Position numbers and translations under genes: made by a program. Positions 1 to 10,943 of a stretch of DNA of 64,000 nt are shown piece by piece. The stretch lies in the NCBI GenBank assembly GCA_018340375.1, contig JAFFJZ010000017.1, forward strand, positions 4,454,001 to 4,518,000, written 5' to 3'. This DNA comes from Gonatopus flavifemur. Its lineage: Eukaryota > Arthropoda > Insecta > Hymenoptera > Dryinidae. Numbering within the stretch: the first letter of the stretch is position 1; every line of letters starts with the position of its first letter. Below the pieces are notes generated by a model. That model was not told the origin of the DNA. It saw only the letters and a program-made list of their open reading frames with translations, and made no database searches.

Positions 1-152
1 TCACTGTGTTGTGACGTTTTTTGAAGAATTCGTAGAACGCGATTTCGCAAGGATATTGCTACCGGTAGTCTCCTGAGAATGAACCACACGAACCGTTTGA
101 TAAATCATTCCGTGGAAGGAAAACGATTTCTCACCGCCAGTATGGAAATTTA

Positions 153-2420
153 CCGCAAGATACCAAATTGATTACATATTAGTGAAACAAAGATTTAGAA
201 ACCAAGTGAAAAACTGTAAAACTTATCCCGGTGCAGATATAGATAGTGATCATAATATGTTGATGATGAAATGTTCTCTGAAATTCAAATCTCTGAAGAA
301 GAAAAGGAAAATGCAGAAAAGATGGAATTTGAAGAACCTCAAGCAAAAACAAACACATGAGGCATTCGAGAAAGTGTTGGATGAAAAATTGGGAGATCAA
401 AAAGAGAAAGACTTGGGAATAGAGAGGAGATGGACAAAGATGAAGGGGAATATAAGAGAATGTGCGGATAAGATTTTGAAGAATGATGGAGTAGAAGCTA
501 AAAACCCATGGATAACGGGAGAAATTTTAGAATTGATGAATGAAAGAAGAAAATACAAGAATAATGATAGCCAAGAAGGCCAGCAACGATACAAATCATT
601 GAGAAATAAAATAATAAGAGAATCAAGGAAAGCAAAAGAACAGTGGTTAGAAGAGAAATGTCAGGAAATAGAAATAAGATTGCATTTAGGAAAAATAGAT
701 GAAGCATATAGGATTATTAAAAGATTTTTCGGACAAATGAAATCTAGAAGCAATAAGATTAGAAACTCTCTAGGACGACAATTGATAAAAACGGAAGAGA
801 AAATAGAACAGTGGATCAATCATTTGGAAGACTTGTATAGAGGAAACAATGATATAGCACTATTAGAGAAGGAGGAGGATGTAGATGAGGAAGAATTGGG
901 AGATTCGATATTGAGATCAGAATTCGACAAGGCTTTGAAAGAATTGAAAAATAATAAAGCGCCAGGCATAGATGGCATAAGTGCGGACCTTATAAAAGCC
1001 TCCAGTGAAGGAACTCGCGACGCACTGTTTGAATTGATTAGAGATATGTACGAAAAAGGAGAAGTACCGGAAGATTTCCAAAAGAATAAAATTGTGGCTA
1101 TCCCGAAAAAACAAGGGGCAGACAAATGCGAGAACTACAGAACGATCAGTTTAACTTCACATGCTTCGAAAATACTGACCAAAATTATATACAGGAGGAT
1201 GGAAAATAAAATAGAGAGTAGATTGGCAGAGGATCAATTTGGTTTTAGAAAAAATAGGGGAACGCGAGAAGCAATTTTAGCACTCAGGGCAGTAATAGAG
1301 AAAAGGATAGCGCTGAAGAAATCTGTGTACATAGGTTTTGTAGATATACAAAAGGCTTTCGATAATGTGGACTGGGAGAAGATGTTTGCGATCCTGAAGA
1401 AGGTGGGAATAAATTATAAAGATAGAAGAATAATATACGAATTATATAAGAATCAAAGTGCAATAATAGACATAGAGGGTCAGGAAGGGGAAGCACAAAT
1501 AAGAAGAGGGGTGAGACAAGGATGCTCATTATCGCCACTGATGTTCAATTTATATATAGAAGAAGCAATGAACGAAGTGAAGGAGGAAATTCAATCGAAA
1601 TTATAGATTCAGGGAGAAAATATAAGTATGTTGAGATTCGCGGATGACATAGCTATATTGGCCACGAGTAGTACTGAGTTAGAAAATATTCTCAACACCA
1701 TGAGAACAATATTATTGGAAAACTATTGTATGAATATAAATAAAGACAAAACAAAATTCATGATGTGTACAGCAGCGAAAACAGCTAGAAGAACGAGAAT
1801 CAAAATAGATACCGAGACAATTGAACAGGTGAAAGAATTCAAATATCTAGGAAGCATAATTACAGAGAACGGCAAAAGCGAAAGAGATATAAGAGCAAGA
1901 ATAGCACAAGGGAAACAGGCTTTTTATCAAAAGAGACAGTTATTATGCTCAAAAAATATAAGCTTGGAAGTAAGGAAGAAATTCTTGAAAAGTTACGTTT
2001 GGAGCACAGCATTATATGGTTGCGAAACTTGGACAATGGGGAAAACTGATCAACGAAGACTTGAAGCTTTTGAAATGTGGTGTTATAGGAGGATGCTCAG
2101 AATAAAATGGATAGACAAAGTCAAAAATGAAGAAGTACTCGAGCAGATAAATGAAGAAAGAAATCTTTTGAAACACATCGTGAAAAGGAGAAGCAATCTT
2201 ATAGGACACACATTACGGCATGAGAGTTTATTGAAAACAATATTGGAAGGGAAAATGAATGGTAAAACTGGTAAAGGTAGACCTAGAGCAAGTTATATGA
2301 AGCAAATCGTACAAGACAAGGGATGTAGTAGATATGTAGACATTAAACGTTTGGCGGATAATAGACAGGGGTGGAGGGTTTCATCAAACCAGTCGTAAGA
2401 CTGATTACTTCATGATGATG
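153..2420 (+). mobile_element. RTE-clade non-LTR retrotransposon, 5'-truncated copy A
   Basis: This copy is flanked by a perfect 12-bp duplication, TATGGAAATTTA, at 141-152 and 2421-2432, so both insertion boundaries are defined. It starts inside the endonuclease region, aligning with copy B (22371-25390) from about 23446 onward, as expected of incomplete reverse transcription. The 3' end carries the short (GAT)n tail typical of RTE elements. Bases 1-140 and 2433-2510 are flanking DNA in which I recognise nothing. Confidence 0.9.
155..2398 (+). pseudogene. RTE reverse transcriptase (C-terminal 3/4 of the polyprotein)
   Basis: The frame opens in the tail of the endonuclease (YQIDYILVKQRF), continues through a basic linker and the RT domain, and ends with a C-terminal region containing the RRMLRI and GHTLRH motifs. 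RT landmarks are APGIDGISADL, AFDNVDWEKM, RRGVRQGCSLSPLMFN and the catalytic FADD at about 1640. One in-frame TAG (1604-1606) interrupts it between the SPLMFN box and FADD; downstream codons stay in the same frame to TAA/TAG at 2398. It is therefore one point mutation from being open, but it lacks the N-terminal endonuclease because of the 5' truncation. The family reverse-transcribes its RNA at a nicked target. Confidence 0.85.
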
Positions 2421-2514
2421 TATGGAAATTTAGAATGGACAGGAGAAAACAAGTCATAGTAATTCGCGGTTGTAACCGTGTAGTAAATTTCTTGACGAAA
2501 CGCCAATTGAATCG

Positions 2515-3797
2515 ACGGGAAGAAGAACTCGACGAGCGCTCGAACCGGTCCCGTTGGAGGTCGAAAAAAAAGTTGGAATTTTGAAAATCTAAAAATACTA
2601 AATGATAGGACTTGGGAAATGAATACCAGTATCTGTTGACCATTTTTTTCTAGGTTACATCGTTTTCGAGAAAAAAAAATAAAAACTTCTTATTTTTTCA
2701 CACCAAAAATCAATATTTTTCAATATTAAACTCGTTCTAACTCAGTCATTTTTCGATGTATCGGAATGAACCTTGCGGATTTCGATTCGCAAGACTTTTC
2801 CGAAGACAGCAATGTAGTGAAAGTTTGTAAAAATTAATAATGAGTGAATACATTTTTAATTCGAAGTGAAAATCACTTTTTCGATGCTTAGCATTGAGAA
2901 ACTTCTAGCCACAAAGTTGTTCACTAGTATATGGACAAACTTTGTGGAAAGTCATAGAAAAAATGTATTCACTGGATTTCTCATCGTGAGTTTATGTTTT
3001 TTGGGTCGGAGAATCCGAATATCGGAGAATTTTTGTGAAATTCGTCATCCAATTGTTTATTTATTCATTATCCAATTGAATAGTTCATAACAACAAAATT
3101 CTTCACTATTTTTACCAAAATTCTTCGACATTCGGATTCTCTGACCCAAAAAACGTAAACCCACGATGAGAAATCCAATGAACACATTTTTTCCTAAGAA
3201 TTTTAATATTCAACGGGTGAACGACGCAGAATCATGAAAAGTTTTCGTTCCGCTCTAATGAATAATTCGCTGTATTTTACAAACTCATCGTCCAATCGAT
3301 CTAAAAATTTCCAGAAAGTTTGTCCATATACTAGCGAACAACTTTGTCGCTAGAAGTTTTTTGTAGCTCATACTTCCCCCGACACTTTTTCAATGCAAAG
3401 CATCGAAAAAGTGATTTTCACTTCGAATTAAAAATGTATTCACTCATTATTAATTTTTACAAACTTTCACTACATTGTTGTCTTCGAAAAAGTCTTAAGA
3501 ATAGAAATCCGCAAGGTTCATTCCGATAAATCGAAAAATGACCGAGTTAGAACGAGTTTAATATTGAAAAATATTGATTTTTGGTGCGAAAAGATAGGAA
3601 GTTTTTATTTTTTTTCTCGAAAACTATGTAACTTAGAGAAAAATGGTGAACAGATACTGATATTCATTTTCCAAGCCCTATCATCTAGTATTTTTAGATT
3701 TTCAAAATTCCGACTTTTTTTCCGGTCCCCCACATGACCGCTTGGACAATACTCTTACCGCGGTTCGAGCGCTCGTCGAGTTCTTCTTCCCGTGGGT
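2515..3797. mobile_element. Long imperfect palindrome (foldback element)
   Basis: The left end (GACGAGCGCTCGAACCGG near 2531) and right end (GGTTCGAGCGCTCGTCGAG near 3762) are reverse complements. The arms stay paired inward through blocks such as AACTCGTTCTAACTC / GAGTTAGAACGAG and GGGTCGGAGAATCCGAAT / ATTCGGATTCTCTGACCC, to a centre near 3060-3110. Arms are diverged by substitutions and small indels. No coding sequence is supported; the short open frames inside are by-products of the repeat. A related but rearranged sequence lies at about 11000-11720. Confidence 0.7.
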
Positions 3798-5295
3798 TCA
3801 ATTTCTCATTATTTTGTTTTCCTTATGTTTCTGTACTAAGGGATAGATCAATGAGAAGTGAAAATTTTCAATAATGGTTTCAAGTGCAGGATACTACGCT
3901 AAAAAATTCAAACATTAATCACCGCAAGGTGAAATCGAATAAACTTCAATAAATCTTGGGATATGTTGGTTTGTTCTGTATGCAAAAGAAGAATGATGAA
4001 GAGTACATTCAAATCTTCGCTGTGCAAACAGGTTTATTCGATATTCACGGAGGAAACGTTGCTTTGTTGCTTCATAAAATTTACTTTTGGATTAATAAAT
4101 TCCATATACCACATCAGTGGAGAATTCTTGTATGAAATAATTCAGGAGAATGCATTACTAATGATACTCTTGGGATTACTGTTTGAAAATATGGTGTACG
4201 GTATTTTCCCCGCTAGCTGAATTTTGAATTGAATGTACATAATAGGAACTGAATGAGTTAATTGACTTGTAATGAATTTATGAATGACACTTAATCTCAC
4301 GAGATTACATTTTTTATTCACTTCTACGTCGTATTAGTAGATTTGGAGAAATGGAAGATTTAACGTGCTGTGAAAGAAGTTGGTTCTAGAGATTGATGAG
4401 TGCATAAAGGAGACATGAAACAGAAGCAAAAAAGTTCTGAATTCGACGATCGTGTGTAGATTCATTCTTACATCATTCGTTACGTTTCAACATTATTTAT
4501 CCTCGATTTTTTGACTGTGATTATTTCATTGTAGCTGATTCACTCATAAGTACATTCTTCGTGTCTATTCAATCATTCTTTGCACACACAGGGAGGAATT
4601 TTGTTTTGAGAATTGAATTTTATCAGAGATTTTAGTATTGTTGTGGTGACTTAATTCGCATTGGGGAAAGTAGAGATCGGAGCTGGAATTTGCTTTAAAA
4701 GTTTACACTGAGCTACGATCCAGATTCATGGAATTGAATTTCGAAATAAATTGTAATCTTTTACGGATTGCGATGAAATTGGAGGATTCGAATCACAATC
4801 TCATTCTCCCAATCTGAAATGGTGAGAACTTCACTCAAATAAAAATATAAGTTCTTTTCTGGTTACCTTAAGATTAAAATTCCATTCTGTTAGAGTGAGA
4901 ATTCTCTCTTCAGGCAGTCAGAAGGGAGCCTATCTTCTCGTTCGAGTGGGCGTTTCATTGTTTCGGATATACAGAGCAGATAACACAAAGATTTCCAAAA
5001 GATGTCATGTACAAAAGAGTTTTTGTATATAGAGGGAGTTCGCTTAGATTCGGACAGCTCTTGGAACCGGACACTATTATCACCGAGTAAAATGAACACG
5101 GGAGGACTTCACTTCTACCATCAATAAAGTGTGTCTGTCGAATGTGTAACGTGAATCAAATATTACTGAGCCAACGTCTTCTCAGTCACATATCAAGACG
5201 TTTCATAGTTGGAATGTGCAAAAACTTCTGGCCAGGTTACTTCATTGAAGTGTATCAATGAAAGTGAAAATGCACTACAAATTTTGGAATTATGC
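3798..5295. other. Intergenic, nothing recognised
   Basis: AT-rich DNA with no supported gene. An 85-codon frame (3963-4220) and a 69-codon minus-strand frame (4890-5099) have no recognisable domain or splice context. At 4880-4960 there are short hyphenated words such as TTAGAGTGAGAATTCTCTC, resembling the ACTC/GAGTG array at 11880. Confidence 0.5.
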
Positions 5296-5297
5296 TA

Positions 5298-5518
5298 CAC
5301 GGAGAGAAATTTGTAGTTAAATTTACTATGTTATTATTGTTCCCGAGGAACAGACTGAACTATGACGGGTTCCCCCATAAAACATAGTAAATATGATCAG
5401 CATTCTACTGTTGTACCATAGTAAAAATATGCCCTTCATAGTAAAATCCGACAGAATTCAGTCTGTTCCTCGGGAACAATGATAACATAGTAAATTTAAC
5501 TACAAATTTCTCTCCGTG
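5298..5518. mobile_element. MITE, CACGGAGAGAAA termini, TA-flanked
   Basis: A 221-bp palindromic element. The ends CACGGAGAGAAATTTG and CAAATTTCTCTCCGTG are perfect reverse complements and are flanked by TA on both sides (5296-5297, 5519-5520). The arms continue for roughly 75 bp (TTTACTATG..., GTTCCCGAGGAAC). Non-coding. It belongs to the TA-flanked terminal class also seen at 22144, 25482, 26518, 30455, 30504 and 54617. Confidence 0.85.
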
Positions 5519-6520
5519 TATAAGAAAAGGGGTGGTGTTAGAAAAAGTCCACCTCGAATGGTCTCGTTTTAACACTTCAACCCATTAGCGCCTGAACGGA
5601 CATTTTTCGACACCAAAGTTCAGAGATTTTGAGAGTTCAGAGAATTTGATTGGAAAAAAATTTTTTAACCACTGCACCCTATGTTTTGAAGATCGCTTTC
5701 TCGAATTGATGTTTGGAAAACCCTAAAATGATTTTTTTGTGTGAAAATTGCAAATAAAAAGAAACACTGTTTTTTGAAAAAAAATTGTTTTAAGATAATT
5801 TTTTTGTTTGCTTTTGCATTCTTCTACATCCTTAATACCAATAAATATCGCGTCCATGGACCCTAAACTAGGAGTTATTGGCTTAAGATAAATAACAAAA
5901 GAATATTTATTCATACAAAAAAACGTCCGAAATGATAAATTTTACTTTTAATCTTCAGCCATTTTTTTCGATTTCTATGCATTTTGGAAAAAGTTTCCTA
6001 GGAACAAAAACCTCTCAAAATTGATCAAAGAATACCCTCAATTTTTCTCAGAACCGTGAAAGGAAATTTTTGATTTTCCGGAAAATGGAAAAATTGTTGA
6101 AAAAATCTGAAAAAATTTGAGGGTATTGTTGGACTGATTTGAAGACTTTTTGGTATACCTGTCATATGCGGTCTACCAAGGTAGATCACATGTCGTATGC
6201 GGTCTATCCTGGCAAATATAATTTTCATTTTTTTCCCATTTTAAATTTTGTGGGTATTTGACACCCAATACCCAACCCAAACCCCAAACGGTATGCGCTC
6301 TATTGTAGTGGAATGATTACAACATCATTATATTATATTATATTATATAATTGTTAGTGTTATTATTATTATTATGTTATCAGTAATATAATGTAAATAA
6401 TTATTACATATACACACCATGTTCGGGGGTCGGGGTAGGGTGGAGGTGTTAAGAGTACGCCCCTACATTTGATACACACCTCGAACCCCAAACGCGTGCG
6501 TTTTACTGTTATAGAATCAG

Positions 6521-7438
6521 TAGAGGCAAAGGTGGAATAATGGGCCCCTGCTGGTAATATGGGCTCCCTCTGTATCTGATTATGTAAGTCACGAATTCTA
6601 GCGGTGAACACTCAAACTACTGGAACTAGTTCACAAACGACTCTGTAGATCGCGCTGATCGCTCAGCTGTTATGGTTGATGATATATCAAGCAATGAATT
6701 TTGTGCTCGTTATCAAAAGTTTGAAAGGTAAGAGTTGGACCTAATATTACTACAGTTTTTTCATTTCAACCGGTGAAACCAAGTTTGGGTATGTATTTAG
6801 TATGCTATAAAGATCGCGTTTCACATCAAGTAATGTCAATTTATTTACAAAGTCGAGGGTAGAAAAATTTTATTCTCCAAGATGGTCAGGGTGGATATAC
6901 GGGCTCTCTGCACTGCGGGTATTATGGCCCCCGACTCTGAATCTGAACTGTGGATCAAGTGTGTGGATTGTGACATGTGGGCTCACAATGATTGTGCTGG
7001 TTGCCAAAAAGATGTTTACAATTGTGACTTATGTAAATGAATTGAAACAAAAATGATTTTTCCAGTTGGTTTATGATAAGTCATTTTTCTTTATTTTGAC
7101 GCAATATCCAAGCGGACTTTCAATCTATATCTAGATCCAACTCTATTCTATGTGGATTTATGAGTAAATGAACACTTTCCTTTGATTGTTTCATTTCTTT
7201 GACAAAAATACCTTGGGGCCCATATTACCCGCACAAATGTTGGTAATGAAAAAATGGGAAACTTTGGAAAAACGATTTTATTCCTTTAATGGCTGCGAAG
7301 AATGAAACGGGACTTCATGCAATCAGTGTTGGGTAGTTCATAGAAGAATTATGATTTATTTTAGATTTTTATGCTGAAAATAGAAGAAGTTATTACAAAT
7401 AAAGAAAGTGGGGGCCCATATATCCACCCTTACCTCTA
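6521..7438. mobile_element. pogo/Tigger-like non-autonomous element
   Basis: The ends are imperfect inverted repeats: GAGGCAAAGGTGGAATAATG on the left matches, in reverse complement, CATATATCCACCCTTACCTC on the right. They are bounded by TA (6521-6522, 7437-7438). TA target use and a PHD-finger remnant inside (6924-7040) suggest derivation from a pogo-like DDE element. No transposase catalytic domain remains. The word GGGCCCATAT/ATATGGGCCC recurs internally near 6550, 6900, 7212 and 7413. Confidence 0.65.
6924..7040 (+). pseudogene. PHD-finger C-terminus of a transposon protein (remnant)
   Basis: Thirty-eight codons read ELWIKCVDCDMWAHNDCAGC followed by YNCDLCK and a stop. The spacing C-x2-C, W, H-x3-C-x2-C, C-x2-C matches the second half of a PHD zinc finger. 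Such a finger at the very C-terminus is known in some insect pogo-like DDE transposases. Upstream coding is lost; the ATG at 6924 is just the first in frame, not a supported start. Short, so this is a family-level call only. Confidence 0.55.
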
Positions 7439-7491
7439 TAATATGATCATACTGATAAAATATAATATGATGTGATGTGACGTGATGTGAT

Positions 7492-7601
7492 CCCAGACAG
7501 CACAACGTGCCACTGGAACGTTTATGGAAGGTTTATAGAACGTAGAAGAGGTTTTCTGAACGTTCAGAATACGTCCTAAAGACACATTGTGCTGTTAGGG
7601 G
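7492..7601. mobile_element. Miniature element with CCCAGACAGCAC end and GAACGTTC motif
   Basis: The left end CCCAGACAGCACAACGTG pairs with the right end CATTGTGCTGTTAGGGG. Between them the words GGAACGT, AGAACGT, GAACGTTC and ACGTCC recur. About 110 bp, non-coding. If it ends at 7601 it is flanked by AT on both sides. Related ends occur at 9741, 37713, 54262 and 61766. Confidence 0.6.
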
Positions 7602-7927
7602 ATGCAATTGTTGATGTAATTATTATATACATATTACCCACAACGTTTGAGGTTTAGAATGGCATAAAGATGTCAAGAATACGTATGTATATTTAATATT
7701 CACCCAGAACTCCAAACTATTGTATTATGCAATACTATTGTGGGCACAAAATAGTAAGACTTTTTAATTTAAATTTCGCGCGAAATCCCATTCGTCGAAA
7801 TATTTTTTTTCTAGGTTGGTATGACTGTCAGTGACATCTGTGCCAAATGTCACATCAAAATAATCATTAATGTTCAGTATACGCTTGTCTTTCTGAAGTA
7901 CAAGAAGTGCATTCGCCGATTTTCACA

Positions 7928-8995
7928 ATGAGTGAAATTATTCAACAAAGAATAGTTCCATTAAATTTTGTGTGCAGAATCAAATTCCTGGTGCCGAAAC
8001 GTTCAGAATGTTGCAAAAGGCCTTCGGTGATAATTGTTTGTCGCGATCAAGTGTTTTTGATTGGTACAAATTATTCAAAGAGGGTCGAGAACGCGTTGAC
8101 GACGAACCACGTCCAGGACGGCCATCAACATCAACTGCCCGGGAAAAAATGATCAGATCTGACCAGATCTAAATTTTGGTCAGATCTGACCAGATCTAAA
8201 TTTTGGTCAGATCTAAACAGATCTATTAAGATCTGAAAAACTGCGATTTTGGCTTGTGTTTGTCACAATATATGTGCAAAATCAAATTCATATACTGACA
8301 GATATCACAAAATTTCTGACAATTGAACCACCAATTGCTCATTGAAATTTAATCTAATATTCAATTCAGATCTAACGAGATCTACTCAGATCCAACCAGA
8401 TGTGCCAAGATCTGATCAAATCTACTGAGATCTGAACAGATCTAATCTGATCTTTTGAACCAGATCTGACCAAAAATCAGATCTACTCAGATCTATTTAG
8501 ATCTGAATAGATCTAATGATTTTTTCCTGGGTGATGATCAACACGTCAATAAAATCAAGGAATTGGTGCTTGAGAATCGACGATTAACAGTCAAAGACCT
8601 TACTGGCATCGTTGGAATATCGGAAGGATCAGTGAAAACCATTTTGAAAGATCATTTGGGCCTAAGAAAAGTGGAAGCACGATTGGTTCCAAAATCACTC
8701 ATTGATTCTTCGTGAGTTTTTCGCCAAATTTTCAACCAATACCGTGCCGCAACCACCGTATTCGCCTGATTTAGCTCCATGTGACTTCTGGCTATTCAGC
8801 AAACTCAAACGACCGCTCCGGGGAAACCGTTTTGAGTTAATTGAAGACATTAAACGTGAATCGCTACGCGCATTGAAAGCTATTCCGGAAATTGACTTCA
8901 ACAACTGTTTCGAGGATTGGAAAAAACGTTGGCGCGAGTGTATTGGGGCCAGAGGGGATTACTTTGAGGGGGACGAAATAGATTTGGAAGGATAA
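7928..8995 (+). pseudogene. mariner transposase remnant
   Basis: The start reads MSEIIQQRI, then shifts frame near 7960 into QNQIPGAETFRMLQKAFGD and SVFDWYKLFKEGRERVDDE, the mariner DNA-binding HTH region ending in RPGRPSTST. After an inserted element the protein resumes (DDQHVNKIKELVLENRRLT, second HTH), then a large deletion removes the first two catalytic aspartates. From 8702 the C-terminal catalytic motif YSPDLAPCDFWLF and the tail GDYFEGDEIDLEG are present. The family cuts and pastes mariner DNA at TA sites; this copy is certainly inactive. Confidence 0.85.
8138..8531. mobile_element. MITE with AGATCT tandem-motif interior
   Basis: A 394-bp insertion in the mariner reading frame. Its ends CCCGGGAAAAAATGAT and ATGATTTTTTCCTGGG are imperfect inverted repeats. 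It is flanked by TG (8136-8137 and 8532-8533); removing it with one TG restores the codons for STSTDDQHVN, which fixes the insertion point. The interior contains more than 20 copies of AGATCT or one-base variants, commonly spaced about 10 bp, as in CAGATCTGAC. Non-coding. Confidence 0.85.
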
Positions 8996-9516
8996 ATTGA
9001 GAATTTTTAAATTATGAATAAAGTGTTACTATTTTTTGCCCACAGTAGTATGACATCCCTATACTTATTACAATAGAACGCACTGTTCTACTGTTTGGGT
9101 TTCGGGGTGGGTATTGAATGTGGTGGTTTACTCTTAACACTCCCATCCCACTTCACCCCACTCTATCTTGACCCCAAAACGTTCTATGTTGTATGTAATA
9201 AGGACATTATATTAATTTATAACATAATAATGATCACAATAACAGTTACATTATATTATGTCATATACATAATATATTGATATCATAATCATTCTGCTGC
9301 AGTAGAACGCACACCGTTTGGGGTTGGCGTTAGGTATTAAGTGTAAAATACCTACAAAATCAAAAATGGAGGAGAAATTGAAAAAGAAAATTATGTTTGC
9401 CAGGGTAGACCGCATACAACATCCTCTTTCCGTGTTATATGCGATGGACCCGGGTAGACTGCATACGACACACCATAGGAGAGCAGTATGCGGTCTATCC
9501 CCCCTTGTAAAAATTT

Positions 9517-9635
9517 GATTTGGATAAAAATTTGCCGATGGATACAAAAATAGGATTGAAACGGATAGAAATACAATCCACTTTTATTCGTTTCAATCCT
9601 ATTTTTGTATCCATCGGTAAATGTTTATCCGAATC
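9517..9635. mobile_element. Hairpin MITE (GATTYGGATAAA ends)
   Basis: A 119-bp near-perfect hairpin: GATTTGGATAAAAATTTGCC pairs with GGTAAATGTTTATCCGAATC, and the stem continues through GATGGATACAAAAATAGG to a loop of a few bases near 9577. It lies inside the right arm of the large foldback, which is colinear with the left arm on both sides. Confidence 0.75.
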
Positions 9636-9710
9636 TATCCGCGTTTTCACCTGGGCCGGTAGACCACGGTGAGATGGTAGACCGCATATAACAGGTATAC
9701 CGACTTTTTT

Positions 9711-10332
9711 GTTCCTACAAAATTTTTCCGCAAGTCCATACCCAAGTAGCACAAGAATATTTTGAATATTCTATGAATATGCACAGAATATATTCATAAG
9801 TTTCGAATGTCCTATGAACATTCATAGAATATTTTCGCATATTTGAATGTTCTATGAACATCTATAGGATATTCCAAACATCTTTATGCTACTGGGGTAG
9901 CTATCGAGAAAAAAATTGCTGAAGTGTTTCTGAGGTTACCAATCACAAATTTAACATTTTCATTGTGTAATTATTAGTATGTAGGAAATATCGAAATATG
10001 TTTTTTTTAATAAATCTGTGATTTCATTTATTTATTTCAAATTCTTTTTTAATTGAAATGTAATCGAATCAAACATTTATCACATAGAAATATTTACTGT
10101 ATATCAATATTTCACATTGTTTACATCAATATACCACGTTACTTCTCTAATGCACTGTATCATTTTAGCAGCTTCCTATCATAGTAATTCTTGGGTGGTT
10201 ATTTCTATCCTACGCTTGTCAATGAGAATATTTTTCAATACTCTTAAAAGCTTAATGATTGGAGACCTCAGAAACACTCCAGCAATTTTTTTCTCAATAA
10301 CTATGGACTTGCGGAAAAATTTTGTAGGAACA
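9711..10332. mobile_element. Palindromic element nested in the foldback arm
   Basis: GTTCCTACAAAATTTTTCCG at the left pairs with CGGAAAAATTTTGTAGGAAC at the right; inner blocks GAGAAAAAAATTGCTG and GTGTTTCTGAGG pair as well. It interrupts the foldback arm between ACTTTTTT and AAAAAAGT, compared with the left arm around 6140. Its own left arm is interrupted by the element at 9741-9897. A 143-codon frame at 10117-10548 crosses its boundary and is spurious. Confidence 0.65.
9741..9897. mobile_element. Miniature CCC-ended element with GAATATTC/GAACATTC motif
   Basis: The ends CCCAAGTAGCACAAG and CTTTATGCTACTGGGG are inverted repeats flanked by TA (9739-9740, 9898-9899). The interior is a run of GAATATTC, GAATATGC, GAACATTC and GAATGTTC words. 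Deleting it makes the left arm of the surrounding palindrome match the right arm (CCATAGCTATCGAG against CCATAGTTATTGAG in reverse complement), which confirms the site. Confidence 0.75.
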
Positions 10333-10943
10333 AAAAAGTCTTCAAATCAGTCAAACAATACCCTCAAATTTCTTCAGATTTTTTCAACAATTTTTAAAAA
10401 ATTTCAAAAAACAAAATTCAGGATATTCTTTGATCAATTTCAAGACGTTCTTGTTCCCAGAAAATTTTTGTCAAAGTGCATAGAAATAAGAAAAAAATGG
10501 CTGACGATTAAAAGTAAAATTTATTGTTTCGGACGCTTTTTTGTATGAATAAACATTTTCCTCATTAATCTTAAGCCAATAACTCTTGGTTTAGGGTCCA
10601 TGGACGCGATATTTACCGGTATTAAGTGTGTAGAAAAATGCAAAAGCAAACAAAAAAATTATCTTAAAAAAATTTCTTTCAAAAAAACAGTGTTGTTTTC
10701 TCAATTTGCAATTTTCACATAAAAAAAACTCATTCTAGAGTTTTCTAAACATCACCATCCGAAAAAGCGAACTTGGAAACATAGGGTGCAGGGTTCAAAC
10801 ATTTTTCTTCGATCAAATTCATTGAATCTCTGAACTTTGGTGTCGAAAAATGTATTCAGAGTTATTATAACACTGAATGTCACGGTGGACTCGTATAGAA
10901 TCCGCGCGGTGTTAAATCTGACACCGCTTTTTTCTACAGTGTA

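Larger units (their letters stand above)
7738..9045 (+). mobile_element. mariner element, internally deleted
   Basis: Inverted termini TTGTGGGCACAAAATAGTAA and (reverse complement) CTGTGGGCAAAAAATAGTAA are bounded by TA at 7736-7737 and 9046-9047. Without the 394-bp insertion at 8138-8531 the element is about 0.9 kb, shorter than the usual 1.3 kb, because the middle of the transposase gene is missing. Non-autonomous. Confidence 0.85.
5521..10941. mobile_element. Large foldback composite with nested insertions
   Basis: The left arm (about 5530-6520) reappears in reverse complement as the right arm (about 9065-10941). Shared blocks include TTTTTCGACACCAAAGTTCAG, CGCGTCCATGGACCCTAAAC, the GGTAGACCGCATA motif series, and CCAAACGGTRTGCGYTCTA. 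The right arm is longer because a 119-bp hairpin (9517-9635) and a 620-bp palindrome (about 9711-10332) have inserted in it. The roughly 2.5-kb loop holds a pogo-like element, a miniature CCC-ended element and a mariner remnant. The right terminus TTTTTCTACAGTG ends at a TA. The left terminus is less clear because a MITE (5298-5518) lies against it. Confidence 0.65.

Noticed and set aside
3963..4220. 85-residue frame near 4 kb
   Set aside because: No recognisable domain, signal peptide or splice context; base composition like the flanks.
10117..10548. 143-residue frame
   Set aside because: It crosses the boundary between a nested palindrome and the foldback arm and has no domain.
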